NCBI GenBank assembly: GCA_013426015.1
Contig: CP058998.1
Coordinates: forward strand, 372,001-436,000
Direction of reading: 5' to 3'
Source: Candidatus Fermentimicrarchaeum limneticum
GTDB taxonomy: Archaea; Micrarchaeota; Micrarchaeia; Burarchaeales; Fermentimicrarchaeaceae
Length of the DNA stretch: 64,000 bases
This document shows, one piece after another, positions 16,523 to 23,466 of this stretch (position 1 is the first letter of the stretch; each line of letters begins with the position of its first letter). A program made the position numbers and the translations under genes. A model generated the notes under the pieces. The model was not told the DNA's origin and did no database searches. It was given only the letters and a program-made list of their open reading frames with translations.

Positions 16523-17078
16523 GCCTTTTTGGGTCATCCCACCCAAACCATTTCATGAACTGATAGGGGTTACTCCAACCATGGTAAACAGCAAAGTGCG
16601 TAGCTCTGCAATGCCTGAGATAATGCGGGTGCATCTTAAAATCAAGCAGTTCAATATACTCCCTCTCTTTGGTTATAGCTCGAATATCAAATACCAGATG
16701 CGAGAAGATGTTCCATGCTCGGGTTCTGGAATAATGGAATAGCTTGGCGTTCTCATCATCCTTACATTCTCTCCAAGCCCAGATGTCGGCAGCCATCTTA
16801 CCTTCAATCCCTTCTTTCGGTATTGGTAAAGTCCTTACTGGTAGCATACTTTTCTTCTTCAGGGTCATAACCTTGAAGATGTATGCCTCCCTTCCTCCAT
16901 CTTCCCCTTCCCAAATGTCACGCTTCGTAATTGCAAGCGCCTCGCTCACCCTTGCACCGGTCACATAAAGCGTGTAGAATAATGCACGCTGCTCAGGATT
17001 ATGTAACAGCTGGCCCATGTCGAATATCTCCTCCATGCTGTTTATCGCAAAGGGGATTGGCTTCTTGAACAGCGCCAT
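16407..17078 (-). CDS. Second tyrosine recombinase, catalytic domain only, 223 aa
   Basis: Catalytic residues are visible: Arg in TGARVSEAL (about 43), H-x-L-R-H (His 152, Arg 155), Trp in KWFGW and the nucleophile Tyr 189 in MIYIQLN. No arm-binding N-terminal domain is present. Start chosen at ATG 17078 because a TATA-like TTAATATAG lies about 25 bases upstream, giving a leaderless message; an ATG at 17099 is inside that TATA spacing. It reads against all surrounding genes. It may resolve multimers, invert DNA, or be left from another element. Confidence 0.8.
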   Translation of the reverse strand: MALFKKPIPFAINSMEEIFDMGQLLHNPEQRALFYTLYVTGARVSEALAITKRDIWEGEDGGREAYIFKVMTLKKKSMLPVRTLPIPKEGIEGKMAADIWAWRECKDDENAKLFHYSRTRAWNIFSHLVFDIRAITKEREYIELLDFKMHPHYLRHCRATHFAVYHGWSNPYQFMKWFGWDDPKRPMIYIQLNWKDLLKLFPKPEARSDSSMSNSAVPGIGSP

Positions 17079-17327
17079 GGTAATGTAATAAGCATACAAC
17101 TATATTAACCGGAATATTTTGTCACAGGAAAAAGGTATTAGCCAAACTTTAAACGTGACATTCACCAGTATTATGTCATCTCCCCTATGGTGCGCGTGGA
17201 AATGGTTATTCTACTAACTATAATTATTAAATTAGAGTTTACATATTGGAATTTAGAAAAAAGACTTATAAGGACGTAACTGCTCCCGAAAATATTCACT
17301 TATATAAAACCCCTGCATACTAACCTT
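17079..17327. promoter_or_regulatory. AT-rich divergent control region between the recombinase and ATPase modules
   Basis: About 250 bases without a gene. It holds the recombinase promoter (TTAATATAG, minus strand, 17103-17112), a TATA-like AGACTTATAAGG near 17260, and promoter class B at 17289-17307. Long AT-rich stretches (17210-17260) would suit melting, so an origin is possible but unproven. Copy-2 instance 43068-43316. Confidence 0.5.
17289..17307 (+). promoter_or_regulatory. Promoter class B, second site
   Basis: Exact 19-base match to 11412-11430. The 185-aa gene starts at 17333, about 30 bases after the TATA box, so the transcript is nearly leaderless. Copy-2 instance 43278-43296. 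Confidence 0.75.
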
Positions 17328-17332
17328 ATGAC

Positions 17333-17890
17333 ATGGGAGAAATCCCCCAGCCAACCCAAAATGTCATAGTTTCAGGGCAGCTGCATGACAAGGAAACGAC
17401 CAAATGGATGCTGATGTATGATGATCTGCTTGATGCCTTCTACCACGATATGAAGCATGAAGTCAAGGTGACTGATGGGAAAGCGATAAGATGGATTACG
17501 AATAACCCAGATGCAAAGCCATTCCTGAATGAGGAAGGTACTCTTTACATCATCTCAATGCTCAGGGATCCGACAAGCAAGAATACCCTTATGGGGAACA
17601 TCAGCGAAGCCGAGGCCTACAAGTTCGCCCTTTCAATATCAGATGCAGTAGCCAAGGGCCTCTTTCTGAACCAGGAGGATTTCGGCATGGAGACGACTAC
17701 ATGGCCGTTCATAATGGAGAAGATCAGGGATATTGTGTTTTTCGCGCTCACCAGGCCCATAGGGGGAGAGGAGCGCAAGAAGTTCCACGAAAGCAGGTCG
17801 GTAACTGAGGTGACATCCAACCGTCCAGTAGAGCAGAAGAGTTCGGGAGGGTGGAATCTGGGGCCGCTCAAGCTGTTCGGGGGAAGATAA
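17333..17890 (+). CDS. Unknown soluble protein, first gene of the ATPase operon, 185 aa
   Basis: Helical, charged protein without signal or membrane segments. The last 30 residues are a flexible Ser/Gly tail ending LGPLKLFGGR, which could be a membrane- or partner-binding peptide. It heads an operon of seven tightly packed genes (17333-20957) driven by promoter class B. No family recognised. Confidence 0.7.
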   Translation: MGEIPQPTQNVIVSGQLHDKETTKWMLMYDDLLDAFYHDMKHEVKVTDGKAIRWITNNPDAKPFLNEEGTLYIISMLRDPTSKNTLMGNISEAEAYKFALSISDAVAKGLFLNQEDFGMETTTWPFIMEKIRDIVFFALTRPIGGEERKKFHESRSVTEVTSNRPVEQKSSGGWNLGPLKLFGGR

Positions 17891-17907
17891 AAAGGAGGAA
17901 TGAGATT

Positions 17908-18615
17908 ATGACTGAACTCATACCTGGATTTTCCATACCTCCAGATATGCTAAGCTCCATCATGGGGGCTGCCTTATGGATTAGTTTGATAATACTTGCA
18001 ATCGTCGGCATCATAATATTCATGGCATGGAGGCGGGGGGTGTGGATATTCAAGAAGTTCCCGACCCCCACCATCGTCTTTAATATGCTGGCAAACGGGC
18101 CGGAGGTATACACAAGCTGGCTGAGGTTCTACAAAGACGGAGACAAGGACATGATGGAGCTGAAGAACGGGGATTTCCGAGGCCCGAAATTCCCGGACAA
18201 GGAGCTGATGTGGGGGGAATACGCCATCCTCGTCATACCTGAAGTCGGTGAGGCCCATCCAACAGGAATAAGCATGGACAAGGTCCAGCTCGTGGACAAG
18301 AATGGTAAAGTCTACGAGAAGGACCTTCTGAAAATACTTCCGTTAATCAGGCACGATTCGAAGACCGCCTTCATAAACGAGCTGGAGAGGAATTCCACTC
18401 TGTTCAAGCTCGAAACCTGGCTGGGCAAATACGGGATTTACATGATTTTTGCAGTAGTCGTCATATTCTCCTTCTTGATATTGCAGAACATCAGCGGGAT
18501 GATAAGCCAGGCACTAAGCCAGAACACACAAGCAGCAGAGAGGCTGGCGCAGGCATCCGAGAAGCTCGCAGAAGCCGTGAACAGGACGGGATACATCCTG
18601 CCTGGAGGGGGATGA
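17908..18615 (+). CDS. Two-helix membrane protein with cytoplasmic domain, 235 aa
   Basis: Start chosen at ATG 17908 behind AAAGGAGG (17890-17897). Helix 1 at about residues 20-40, a 130-residue mixed alpha/beta soluble domain, helix 2 near 185-205, then an amphipathic helix rich in Ala, Gln and Glu (AAERLAQASEKLAEAV). It precedes the P-loop ATPase and could be its membrane partner. Confidence 0.7.
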   Translation: MTELIPGFSIPPDMLSSIMGAALWISLIILAIVGIIIFMAWRRGVWIFKKFPTPTIVFNMLANGPEVYTSWLRFYKDGDKDMMELKNGDFRGPKFPDKELMWGEYAILVIPEVGEAHPTGISMDKVQLVDKNGKVYEKDLLKILPLIRHDSKTAFINELERNSTLFKLETWLGKYGIYMIFAVVVIFSFLILQNISGMISQALSQNTQAAERLAQASEKLAEAVNRTGYILPGGG

Positions 18616-19130
18616 TGCCCGAGAAGCCAGTAAAGACTGCGGAATACAACATGGGCGCTCTTGATTATGAGAGGCTGGGCATGTTCATAACGACTGCCTC
18701 CCAAGCGGTACTCATCCTGCTGAACGATATCATGATTCAGGAGGACCCGTCAAGGATACTCTTCGCAACCGGGGCGGTGTACACCGTATACAGCGAGCTC
18801 AGGCGCTTCGCATATGAGAACTCGGATATCCGAAAACGTTTTGATGAGGAATTCGAGGAAGTATTCCAGCTCGCATTGAACGAGGTGAATGATAACAAGG
18901 CGGTGATAATGGGCATACGGACCATGCAGCGTCCCGAATCCGATATCTGCATGGTGGACTGCCCCTGGGATTTGTACAAGAGGATAAGGGACCTCTATAA
19001 CAAGGTGCTCAGTTTGAAGCATGAGTTCGGGTTCGATGTCCCGACGAAAGAAAAGAGGGATCTGAGCAAGGGATTCAAGGAGATGGAGGATCTGAAATGG
19101 AAGTCCAAAGATATCTCGACCAGCTCATAG
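18612..19130 (+). CDS. Unknown helical protein, 172 aa
   Basis: Start overlaps the previous stop (ATGATG). Alpha-helical throughout, with a charged C-terminal third, and no known motif. Its 3' end overlaps the ATPase gene by 34 bases, indicating tight coupling and probably a shared complex. Confidence 0.65.
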   Translation: MMPEKPVKTAEYNMGALDYERLGMFITTASQAVLILLNDIMIQEDPSRILFATGAVYTVYSELRRFAYENSDIRKRFDEEFEEVFQLALNEVNDNKAVIMGIRTMQRPESDICMVDCPWDLYKRIRDLYNKVLSLKHEFGFDVPTKEKRDLSKGFKEMEDLKWKSKDISTSS

Positions 19131-20092
19131 ACAAGAAAGACTTCATCAAGCCGCTTGACAACTTCGCGAAGAAGGAGATAATCCCAAGGCTTGAGAAGAA
19201 GTTCGATGTCTCAATGGTAATCACAGGGGACAAGGGAGTCGGAAAGTCAACGCTCAGCTGGTGGATCAGCGGGTTTATCGACAAGAAAGCCGACATACTG
19301 AGAAACTTCCTCTTCAAGCCATATGCGAAGCAAATCAAGGAAAGGATCTGGACGCTCGAGGAGCGGAGCGTGATAATAATAGACGAGGGCATCAAGGCGC
19401 TTTACAGGCAGAACTGGTACCAGGAAGTCCAGAAGTCGCTTTTCGAGACCCTGAATACCACGAGGATAAAGCACCAGGTGGTAATCGTCTGCATCCCGAA
19501 CTTCTACGACCTGAGGAGCAGCTTCACGAAGACGCTGGTGAACTACTGGGTGCACATCCCGGAAAGAGGGTTTGCGGTGATAATGGGGAAGTCGCCGATT
19601 CCTTTCAAGCCGGACCCATGGAACATGAAGCAGAACCTCAAGATATACGAGGAGGCGACGAAGAAGATGTCCGTTTCGGAAATAGCGAATGACCTCGAGT
19701 TCCAGCTCGGCGTCTACGAGAAAATCCCGAACTACCTCGGCTTCATCCAGTTCCCGCAGATGCCGCCGGAAGAGGAAGTAATCTATAAGAAATATTCCGA
19801 CCCCGCGAAGAAGGAGATGAGTTTCGAGGAGCATTACCTTGAGGAGAAGACATCCGACAGGGAGAAGAAGCTGAGGAGCTGCCTCGCAAAGGCGATGTTC
19901 GTGCTGAACAAGAAGATTAGTTCGCCTTGGTCGCAGGCGAGGATATCCGCCGAGCTCGGGATAGACGACGCGACCATTTCGCTATGGCTCAAGAATTATC
20001 GTGCTGAACTGGAGGCTCAAAAGCCTCAGGAGGTGCAGGTAAATGAAAATGCAGTTGTTGCAGATATTGGTAGACCCGAAGGGGCAGTATGA
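19097..20092 (+). CDS. P-loop ATPase with C-terminal helix-turn-helix, 331 aa
   Basis: Walker A GDKGVGKST at residues 44-52 and Walker B SVIIIDE at 91-97, followed by a sensor-like strand (HQVVIVCIPN). The C-terminal 60 residues (ARISAELGIDDATISLWLK) form a clear helix-turn-helix. The layout resembles Zot/FtsK-like or AAA-type ATPases of archaeal spindle-shaped and filamentous viruses. Possible roles are genome packaging, extrusion or replication. It sits between membrane-protein genes, which favours DNA transfer or assembly. Confidence 0.8.
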   Translation: MEVQRYLDQLIDKKDFIKPLDNFAKKEIIPRLEKKFDVSMVITGDKGVGKSTLSWWISGFIDKKADILRNFLFKPYAKQIKERIWTLEERSVIIIDEGIKALYRQNWYQEVQKSLFETLNTTRIKHQVVIVCIPNFYDLRSSFTKTLVNYWVHIPERGFAVIMGKSPIPFKPDPWNMKQNLKIYEEATKKMSVSEIANDLEFQLGVYEKIPNYLGFIQFPQMPPEEEVIYKKYSDPAKKEMSFEEHYLEEKTSDREKKLRSCLAKAMFVLNKKISSPWSQARISAELGIDDATISLWLKNYRAELEAQKPQEVQVNENAVVADIGRPEGAV

Positions 20093-20237
20093 TCTGCCGA
20101 CCGGAGGCAGGACCGTATGCTATGTCACAGAGCACATAGACTCTGACATGGTTGGGGAAGGCGTCAGGATTTGGGCGATGGTCGAAATCCAGGCGGACAT
20201 GGTGAAGAAAGAGGAGAAGGATGAGGATAGAAGATAA
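20043..20237 (+). CDS. Small hypothetical protein, 64 aa
   Basis: Overlaps the ATPase 3' end by 50 bases in another frame and has AGGTGCAGG upstream. Beta-rich (LLQILVDPKG, RIWAMVEIQ) with an acidic, Lys-rich tail. No family recognised. Confidence 0.55.
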   Translation: MKMQLLQILVDPKGQYDLPTGGRTVCYVTEHIDSDMVGEGVRIWAMVEIQADMVKKEEKDEDRR

Positions 20238-20418
20238 GTTCCTGAATCTTGCAGAGGGACATCTCAACCATCTGCGGGATTACAGGCACCGCACTATACT
20301 GGACAATGTCTTCGCAGCCATCCTCATACCGCCAATCGTCATAATCCTCATGTCGATTGTCATCAAGAACATCATAATCGAATTCGCAAAGAATCTATTC
20401 GGGGTGTACCAGGAATGA
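20221..20418 (+). CDS. Small single-pass membrane protein, 65 aa
   Basis: GAGAAGG ribosome-binding site. Cytoplasmic charged N-terminus, one strong helix at about residues 30-50 (AAILIPPIVIILMSIVI), then an amphipathic tail. Start overlaps the preceding gene by 17 bases. Confidence 0.6.
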   Translation: MRIEDKFLNLAEGHLNHLRDYRHRTILDNVFAAILIPPIVIILMSIVIKNIIIEFAKNLFGVYQE

Positions 20419-20957
20419 ACTTCCCAAAAATAGACAATAGGTTCTGGTTCGCAATCCCAATCAGCTTCTCTGTCTTATGCGCATTCTTCACAATCTCGGT
20501 ATTCAATTCGTACGCCCAGAAGGTGGATCAGAGGTTCGCAAGCCAGAACAGCAGGATCGGAGAGCTGGATAAGTTCAATGACACATACAAGCAGCAAGTC
20601 AATTCATACCTCGCATACCTCGCCACCGCCCAGAACACCCTCTCGCAGCAGGTCAATTTAACGTCTGAGGATAGCCTTCAGAGGATAAACTCGCTGAAAG
20701 AACAGGACAAAAACCTCCAGAACCAGCTCGATGCGCTCAACAAGACGCTTCTGGACATCAACTGCACAGGCACGAATACGACCATCATATACAACAATAC
20801 GGTTCAAGTGCCAGTGCAGAATACCACGATAGACAGCCGGACTTGCAGGCAGAAACTCTTGGATTTGCACGGACTCGGGCCTTATTTTGACGTGGTAGCC
20901 TGCTGCGAACTGAGGCAGGTCGGGTATGCGGATGAGTGCTGTACTTGCTACCGATAA
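20415..20957 (+). CDS. Signal-anchored coiled-coil protein with Cys-rich C-terminus, 180 aa
   Basis: Membrane anchor at about residues 12-32, a coiled coil across about 40-120 (SLKEQDKNLQNQLDALNKTL), a sequon-rich linker, and a C-terminus with CC, CC and C-x-C clusters (ACCELRQ, DECCTCYR). Exposed on the virion or cell surface, it may form disulphide-linked oligomers. Last gene before the att core. Confidence 0.7.
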   Translation: MNFPKIDNRFWFAIPISFSVLCAFFTISVFNSYAQKVDQRFASQNSRIGELDKFNDTYKQQVNSYLAYLATAQNTLSQQVNLTSEDSLQRINSLKEQDKNLQNQLDALNKTLLDINCTGTNTTIIYNNTVQVPVQNTTIDSRTCRQKLLDLHGLGPYFDVVACCELRQVGYADECCTCYR

Positions 20958-20970
20958 GTTCTGATTCATT

Positions 20971-20988
20971 TCTCAGAGACTCAAGATC
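20971..20988. other. att core at the copy 1 / copy 2 junction (attP-like)
   Basis: Core TCTCAGAGACTCAAGATC lies between the last gene of copy 1 and the integrase of copy 2. This is where two head-to-tail units join, so it should equal attP of the circular form. The right limit at 20988 is exact (next bases AG here, TT at the chromosome junction). The left limit cannot be fixed because attL is outside the window. Confidence 0.8.
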
Positions 20989-21001
20989 AGTGTTAGTAAA
21001 A

Positions 21002-21012
21002 CAAATTAATAT
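21002..21012 (+). promoter_or_regulatory. Integrase promoter (TATA box)
   Basis: CAAATTAATATATG-type TATA region 13 bases past the att core. The expected start of transcription is at or near the ATG at 21037, giving a leaderless integrase message. The promoter stays with the integrase after excision. Confidence 0.55.
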
Positions 21013-21036
21013 ATGAGTATCCTCCTTAAGTCTATC

Positions 21037-22206
21037 ATGGTATGGACCTTAGACAAAGCCATCCATTACCTCCAAGAGGACAGTTCGATAAGCAAGGGGG
21101 ACAAGGCTCTCATCCTGAAATTCATCAATGAACGGCGGGCGGTCGTGAACCTGTCCGACAGATCCTCACTCAAGATAGTCTCCTTGTTGAAGAACCTGAC
21201 GAAGCTGAAGAAGAAGTCCTGGAGCAAATTCCAAGGAAGGGAGGACGTTATAACTTTTGTGGGTACCATCAACTCCTCAGAGCTCGCGCCGAACACGAAG
21301 CAGAATTATAAGACCATGTTCAAGCAGTTCTACCGCTGGCTTGTCAAGGATCCCCATCCCATCGAAATCGAGGACATAAAAGTTACCGTGCACAATGCGA
21401 ACAGGAAGCTGCCGGAGAACATGCTTACGGAAGAGGATGTCCTGGAGATGGTCGATGCCTGCGAATGGCTGAGGGACAGGGCTATCATCATGACATTGTG
21501 GAGCACCGGCGCGAGGGCCTCCGAACTGCTCGGGCTGAAGATAGGCAGCGTAGAGTTCGACGACAATGGGGCGAAGATAAGGCTCTCGGGCAAGACAGGC
21601 GACCGGGTCTGCAGGGTCATCGAGCCCGTTCCGTACCTGAAGGACTGGATCAAGAACCACCCGCTCAAGGACGACATCAACGCCCCCCTCTGGACGGACA
21701 TCTCCTATGGGAGCAGGAACCAGCCGCTGAACTATTACGGCCTCCAGCAGATGATAAAAAAGATAGCCCGGAAATGCAGGATTCAGAAGCCGGCCCATCC
21801 CCATGCCTGGAGGAGCAGCCGGGCCACGTACCTCGCGAAGTTCCTGACGACCTCCCAGCTCAAGGCGTTCTTCGGCTGGAGGCAGACCGCCATGTGCGAC
21901 GTCTATATCTCCATGCACTCGAAGGACGTGGACGAGGCGATACAGAGGATACACGGCAAGTTGGAAGTGAAAGAGGAAAGGAGCCGCTTGACCCCTGTCC
22001 GATGCCCCCGCTGCAAGAAGCTGAACGGGGCTGAGCTCAACTACTGCGGGGTATGCAGCTACCCCCTGAGGCCGGACGTCGCGATTGCTCTGGACGAGAA
22101 GACGAAGCTGTGGCTCCTGGCAACCCGGGAAGTCCTTAACAACAACCCGAGGCTGAGGGCCGAGTTCGAGAAGGAGCTGGAAAAGTTCCTGAGGAAGCAA
22201 GGTTAA
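21037..22206 (+). CDS. Tyrosine integrase with C-terminal zinc ribbon, 389 aa
   Basis: SAM-like N-terminal core-binding domain (about residues 60-125), then a catalytic domain with Arg 160 (TGARASELL), Lys 186 (SGKTGD), His 256-x-x-Arg 259 (HAWRSSRAT), Trp in FFGW and Tyr 290 (CDVYISM). Residues 323-340 hold CPRC and CGVC, a zinc ribbon found in several archaeal integrases, followed by a helical tail. Start at ATG 21037 is set by the TATA spacing; an ATG at 21013 overlaps the TATA box. It lies next to the att core and is therefore the likely integration enzyme. Confidence 0.9.
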   Translation: MVWTLDKAIHYLQEDSSISKGDKALILKFINERRAVVNLSDRSSLKIVSLLKNLTKLKKKSWSKFQGREDVITFVGTINSSELAPNTKQNYKTMFKQFYRWLVKDPHPIEIEDIKVTVHNANRKLPENMLTEEDVLEMVDACEWLRDRAIIMTLWSTGARASELLGLKIGSVEFDDNGAKIRLSGKTGDRVCRVIEPVPYLKDWIKNHPLKDDINAPLWTDISYGSRNQPLNYYGLQQMIKKIARKCRIQKPAHPHAWRSSRATYLAKFLTTSQLKAFFGWRQTAMCDVYISMHSKDVDEAIQRIHGKLEVKEERSRLTPVRCPRCKKLNGAELNYCGVCSYPLRPDVAIALDEKTKLWLLATREVLNNNPRLRAEFEKELEKFLRKQG

Positions 22207-22234
22207 TATACTTCCAGAATATAAATAATTCTAT

Positions 22235-22363
22235 ATGGAAATATTGGAGGCACTTAGATATCTGTTTAGTATAATTTTCTTTCTCATAATCTTTGGGTTG
22301 CCAATTTTTCCAGTCGTAGCGCATTATCTCGGTCGCAAAGAAAGGAGGAAAGCGCAAAGATGA
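22235..22363 (+). CDS. Small membrane protein, 42 aa
   Basis: ATG about 15 bases after a TATA-like AATATAAATAAT. One hydrophobic segment (FSIIFFLIIFGLPIFPVV) and a basic C-terminus (GRKERRKAQR). Function unknown. Confidence 0.5.
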   Translation: MEILEALRYLFSIIFFLIIFGLPIFPVVAHYLGRKERRKAQR

Positions 22364-22385
22364 GGAAGGAGAAGAAGTGAATTTT

Positions 22386-22452
22386 GGGCTTTGCTAAGAA
22401 AGTCCGTCCTGCTCAGAAAGTCGGCTCATTCGGCGAGTTCTTTAGCAAAGCC
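22386..22452 (+). ncRNA. Long hairpin, candidate structured RNA
   Basis: 11-bp perfect stem (22387-22397 with 22442-22452) extended by GAA/TTC. The loop holds two copies of TGCT(A/C)AGAAAGTC (22392 and 22410). GTCCTGC at 22406-22412 can also pair with GCAGGAC at 22502-22508. Strand is arbitrary from sequence alone. Confidence 0.45.
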
Positions 22453-22616
22453 TGAATTTTGAGGTAGGGCAGTCGCATGGTAGAACTGCCAACCATGTAA
22501 CGCAGGACAGTTTTGTTCCGCGCCCTGCCCCTCCCCCCCTGATATGTTTTATAACAGGGTTATATTTAAGGCTTGCTCTCTCGAACTGTAAAACTATATG
22601 GTACCATAGGGTTTAA

Positions 22617-22691
22617 TGGGCCCGCCCGGGATCGAACCGGGCCCGGGGGGATTCGAACCCCCACTCCAGCCGGGATTTGAACCCGGGTTGC
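22617..22691 (-). other. Three tandem T-arm-like hairpins
   Basis: On the minus strand three stem-loops follow each other, each with a 5-bp GC stem and a 7-base T-loop: TTCAAAT, TTCGAAT and TTCGATC, all fitting the TTCRANN rule of tRNA T-loops. The last two are each followed by CGGGCCC. No D-arm, anticodon arm or 5' acceptor strand is present, so these are not whole tRNA genes. Confidence 0.7.
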
Positions 22692-22727
22692 TGGGTGTAG
22701 TTTTGGTCAGACGTGAAAAACGCTGAG

Positions 22728-22784
22728 CGGTGTTACTTCTATATAGAACACCGAGGTAAAAATAAAACGACCTCAGGTCGTTTT
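22728..22784. promoter_or_regulatory. Two inverted repeats upstream of the 66-aa gene
   Basis: CGGTGTT / AACACCG (22728-22753, 12-base loop TATATAG-type) and AAAACGACC / GGTCGTTTT around TCA (22764-22784). The second is a near-perfect palindrome 7 bases before the conserved upstream element, so it may be an operator; either could also act as a terminator for minus-strand transcripts. Confidence 0.45.
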
Positions 22785-22790
22785 GTAATA

Positions 22791-22828
22791 TCACTGGAAA
22801 GTTACCCCCCTCCACAAGCTTTTAAAAG
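22791..22828 (+). promoter_or_regulatory. Conserved upstream element plus TATA box (viral copy)
   Basis: Begins TCACTGGAAAGTTACCCC and ends in TATA box CTTTTAAAAG. The same element stands before the TATA boxes at 51709 and 54366 in host DNA, each exactly 29 bases from element start to TATA. Transcription should start near 22850. Confidence 0.7.
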
Positions 22829-22851
22829 TATCTGAGAGCGTCTATTATAGG

Positions 22852-23052
22852 GTGGGCTATGGTATGGCAGACAGGCAGCTCGCGGGATTCGTCTCAAGAT
22901 TCAAGGAGAGATACAGAAGAAGCCTCCGCATGAGGAGACTGGTTTTCGAGTTAAACAGGCTGGTAAAAATCCAAAAGGGAAGGAAGCTCATGGACAAGGA
23001 GCTGGAAAGCAAATGGTATCTCTGGCAGAAATTAGAAGATGAACTCTCTTAA
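22852..23052 (+). CDS. Small basic helical protein, 66 aa
   Basis: GTG 22852 would be leaderless from the promoter at 22818; ATG 22864 is an alternative with GGTGGG upstream. Highly basic helical protein (RFKERYRRSLRMRRL) that may bind nucleic acid. Function unknown. Its control by a promoter type shared with host genes is its most notable trait. Confidence 0.6.
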   Translation: MGYGMADRQLAGFVSRFKERYRRSLRMRRLVFELNRLVKIQKGRKLMDKELESKWYLWQKLEDELS

Positions 23053-23096
23053 TCATTCAATCATAGCAGAGAACTGCTTCCTGCTTCTTATCACTA

Positions 23097-23459
23097 TTAT
23101 AATTCCCATCTTCTTTGTTTACTTGGTTTATATATAAATGAAGGTTTCTTCTTTTTTCTATTTCTAAACCATTTCACAACAAAATAGAGTATAGCAAGAA
23201 CCGTACCAATTATGAATAACATAGGAGATAGAAGGTATATGAAAAGCAAGATTAATGCAATGAGTATGTACTCCCATTTTAGTTTACTTAATGCCAGAGC
23301 GCCGAGTATGATAATGAGAAATGGCGCCAGAAAACATACAGCATATTGTCTCGGTAATATTAATGCGATAGAGACAAGCATAACGAGAACAATAAACGCT
23401 ATTACATAAAAGGCGAATTTCGCCACACCCTCAAAAAACATTACTTCGCCCGCTACCAA
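23097..23459 (-). CDS. Multi-pass membrane protein, 120 aa
   Basis: About three to four hydrophobic helices (residues 8-32, 38-58, 62-98), then a basic C-terminus (RNRKKKKP). It follows the AbrB-like gene on the same strand by 7 bases and likely shares its transcript. AT-rich. Function unknown; a small regulator plus membrane protein pair could be a toxin-antitoxin-like or superinfection module, but no family match is seen. Confidence 0.6.
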   Translation of the reverse strand: MVAGEVMFFEGVAKFAFYVIAFIVLVMLVSIALILPRQYAVCFLAPFLIIILGALALSKLKWEYILIALILLFIYLLSPMLFIIGTVLAILYFVVKWFRNRKKKKPSFIYKPSKQRRWEL

Positions 23460-23466
23460 GTAAATC

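Larger units (their letters stand above)
1..20988. mobile_element. Integrated archaeal virus-like element, copy 1 (right part only)
   Basis: This is the right four-fifths of the element; its left part lies outside the window. Every gene here recurs with the same translation 25,989 bases downstream. Identity ends at 20988, where this copy runs into the integrase end of the next copy, while copy 2 runs into chromosomal DNA. Gene content (two tyrosine recombinases, membrane and adhesin proteins, a small two-helix capsid candidate, a P-loop ATPase) indicates a virus or provirus rather than a simple plasmid. Confidence 0.9.
1..20988 (+). repeat. Long direct repeat, first instance
   Basis: Direct repeat of 20,988 bases with the block at 25990-46977. 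Every open reading frame has the same length and translation in both, and the raw text matches wherever I compared it. The last shared bases are the att core. Confidence 0.95.
22364..22851. other. 488-base intergenic region rich in RNA-like structure
   Basis: No convincing gene. From left to right it has a long hairpin (22386-22452), further short inverted repeats to 22530, TATA-like TGTTTTATAACAG and GTTATATTTAAG (22546-22570), three T-arm-like hairpins on the minus strand (22617-22691), a 7-bp stem at 22728-22753, a 9-bp palindrome at 22764-22784, and the promoter of the next gene. It could encode small RNAs or hold the replication origin. Confidence 0.6.

Noticed and set aside
19247-19834. 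195-aa minus-strand ORF
   Set aside because: Antisense to the P-loop ATPase; rich in Leu, Arg and Val as expected of a shadow frame.
21277-22200. 307-aa minus-strand ORF
   Set aside because: Antisense to the integrase, whose catalytic motifs are all intact; composition (Pro, Leu, Arg, Val) is typical of a shadow.
22617-22691. Complete tRNA gene(s)
   Set aside because: Only T-arms are present; no D-arm, anticodon arm or matching 5' acceptor strand could be found within 100 bases.
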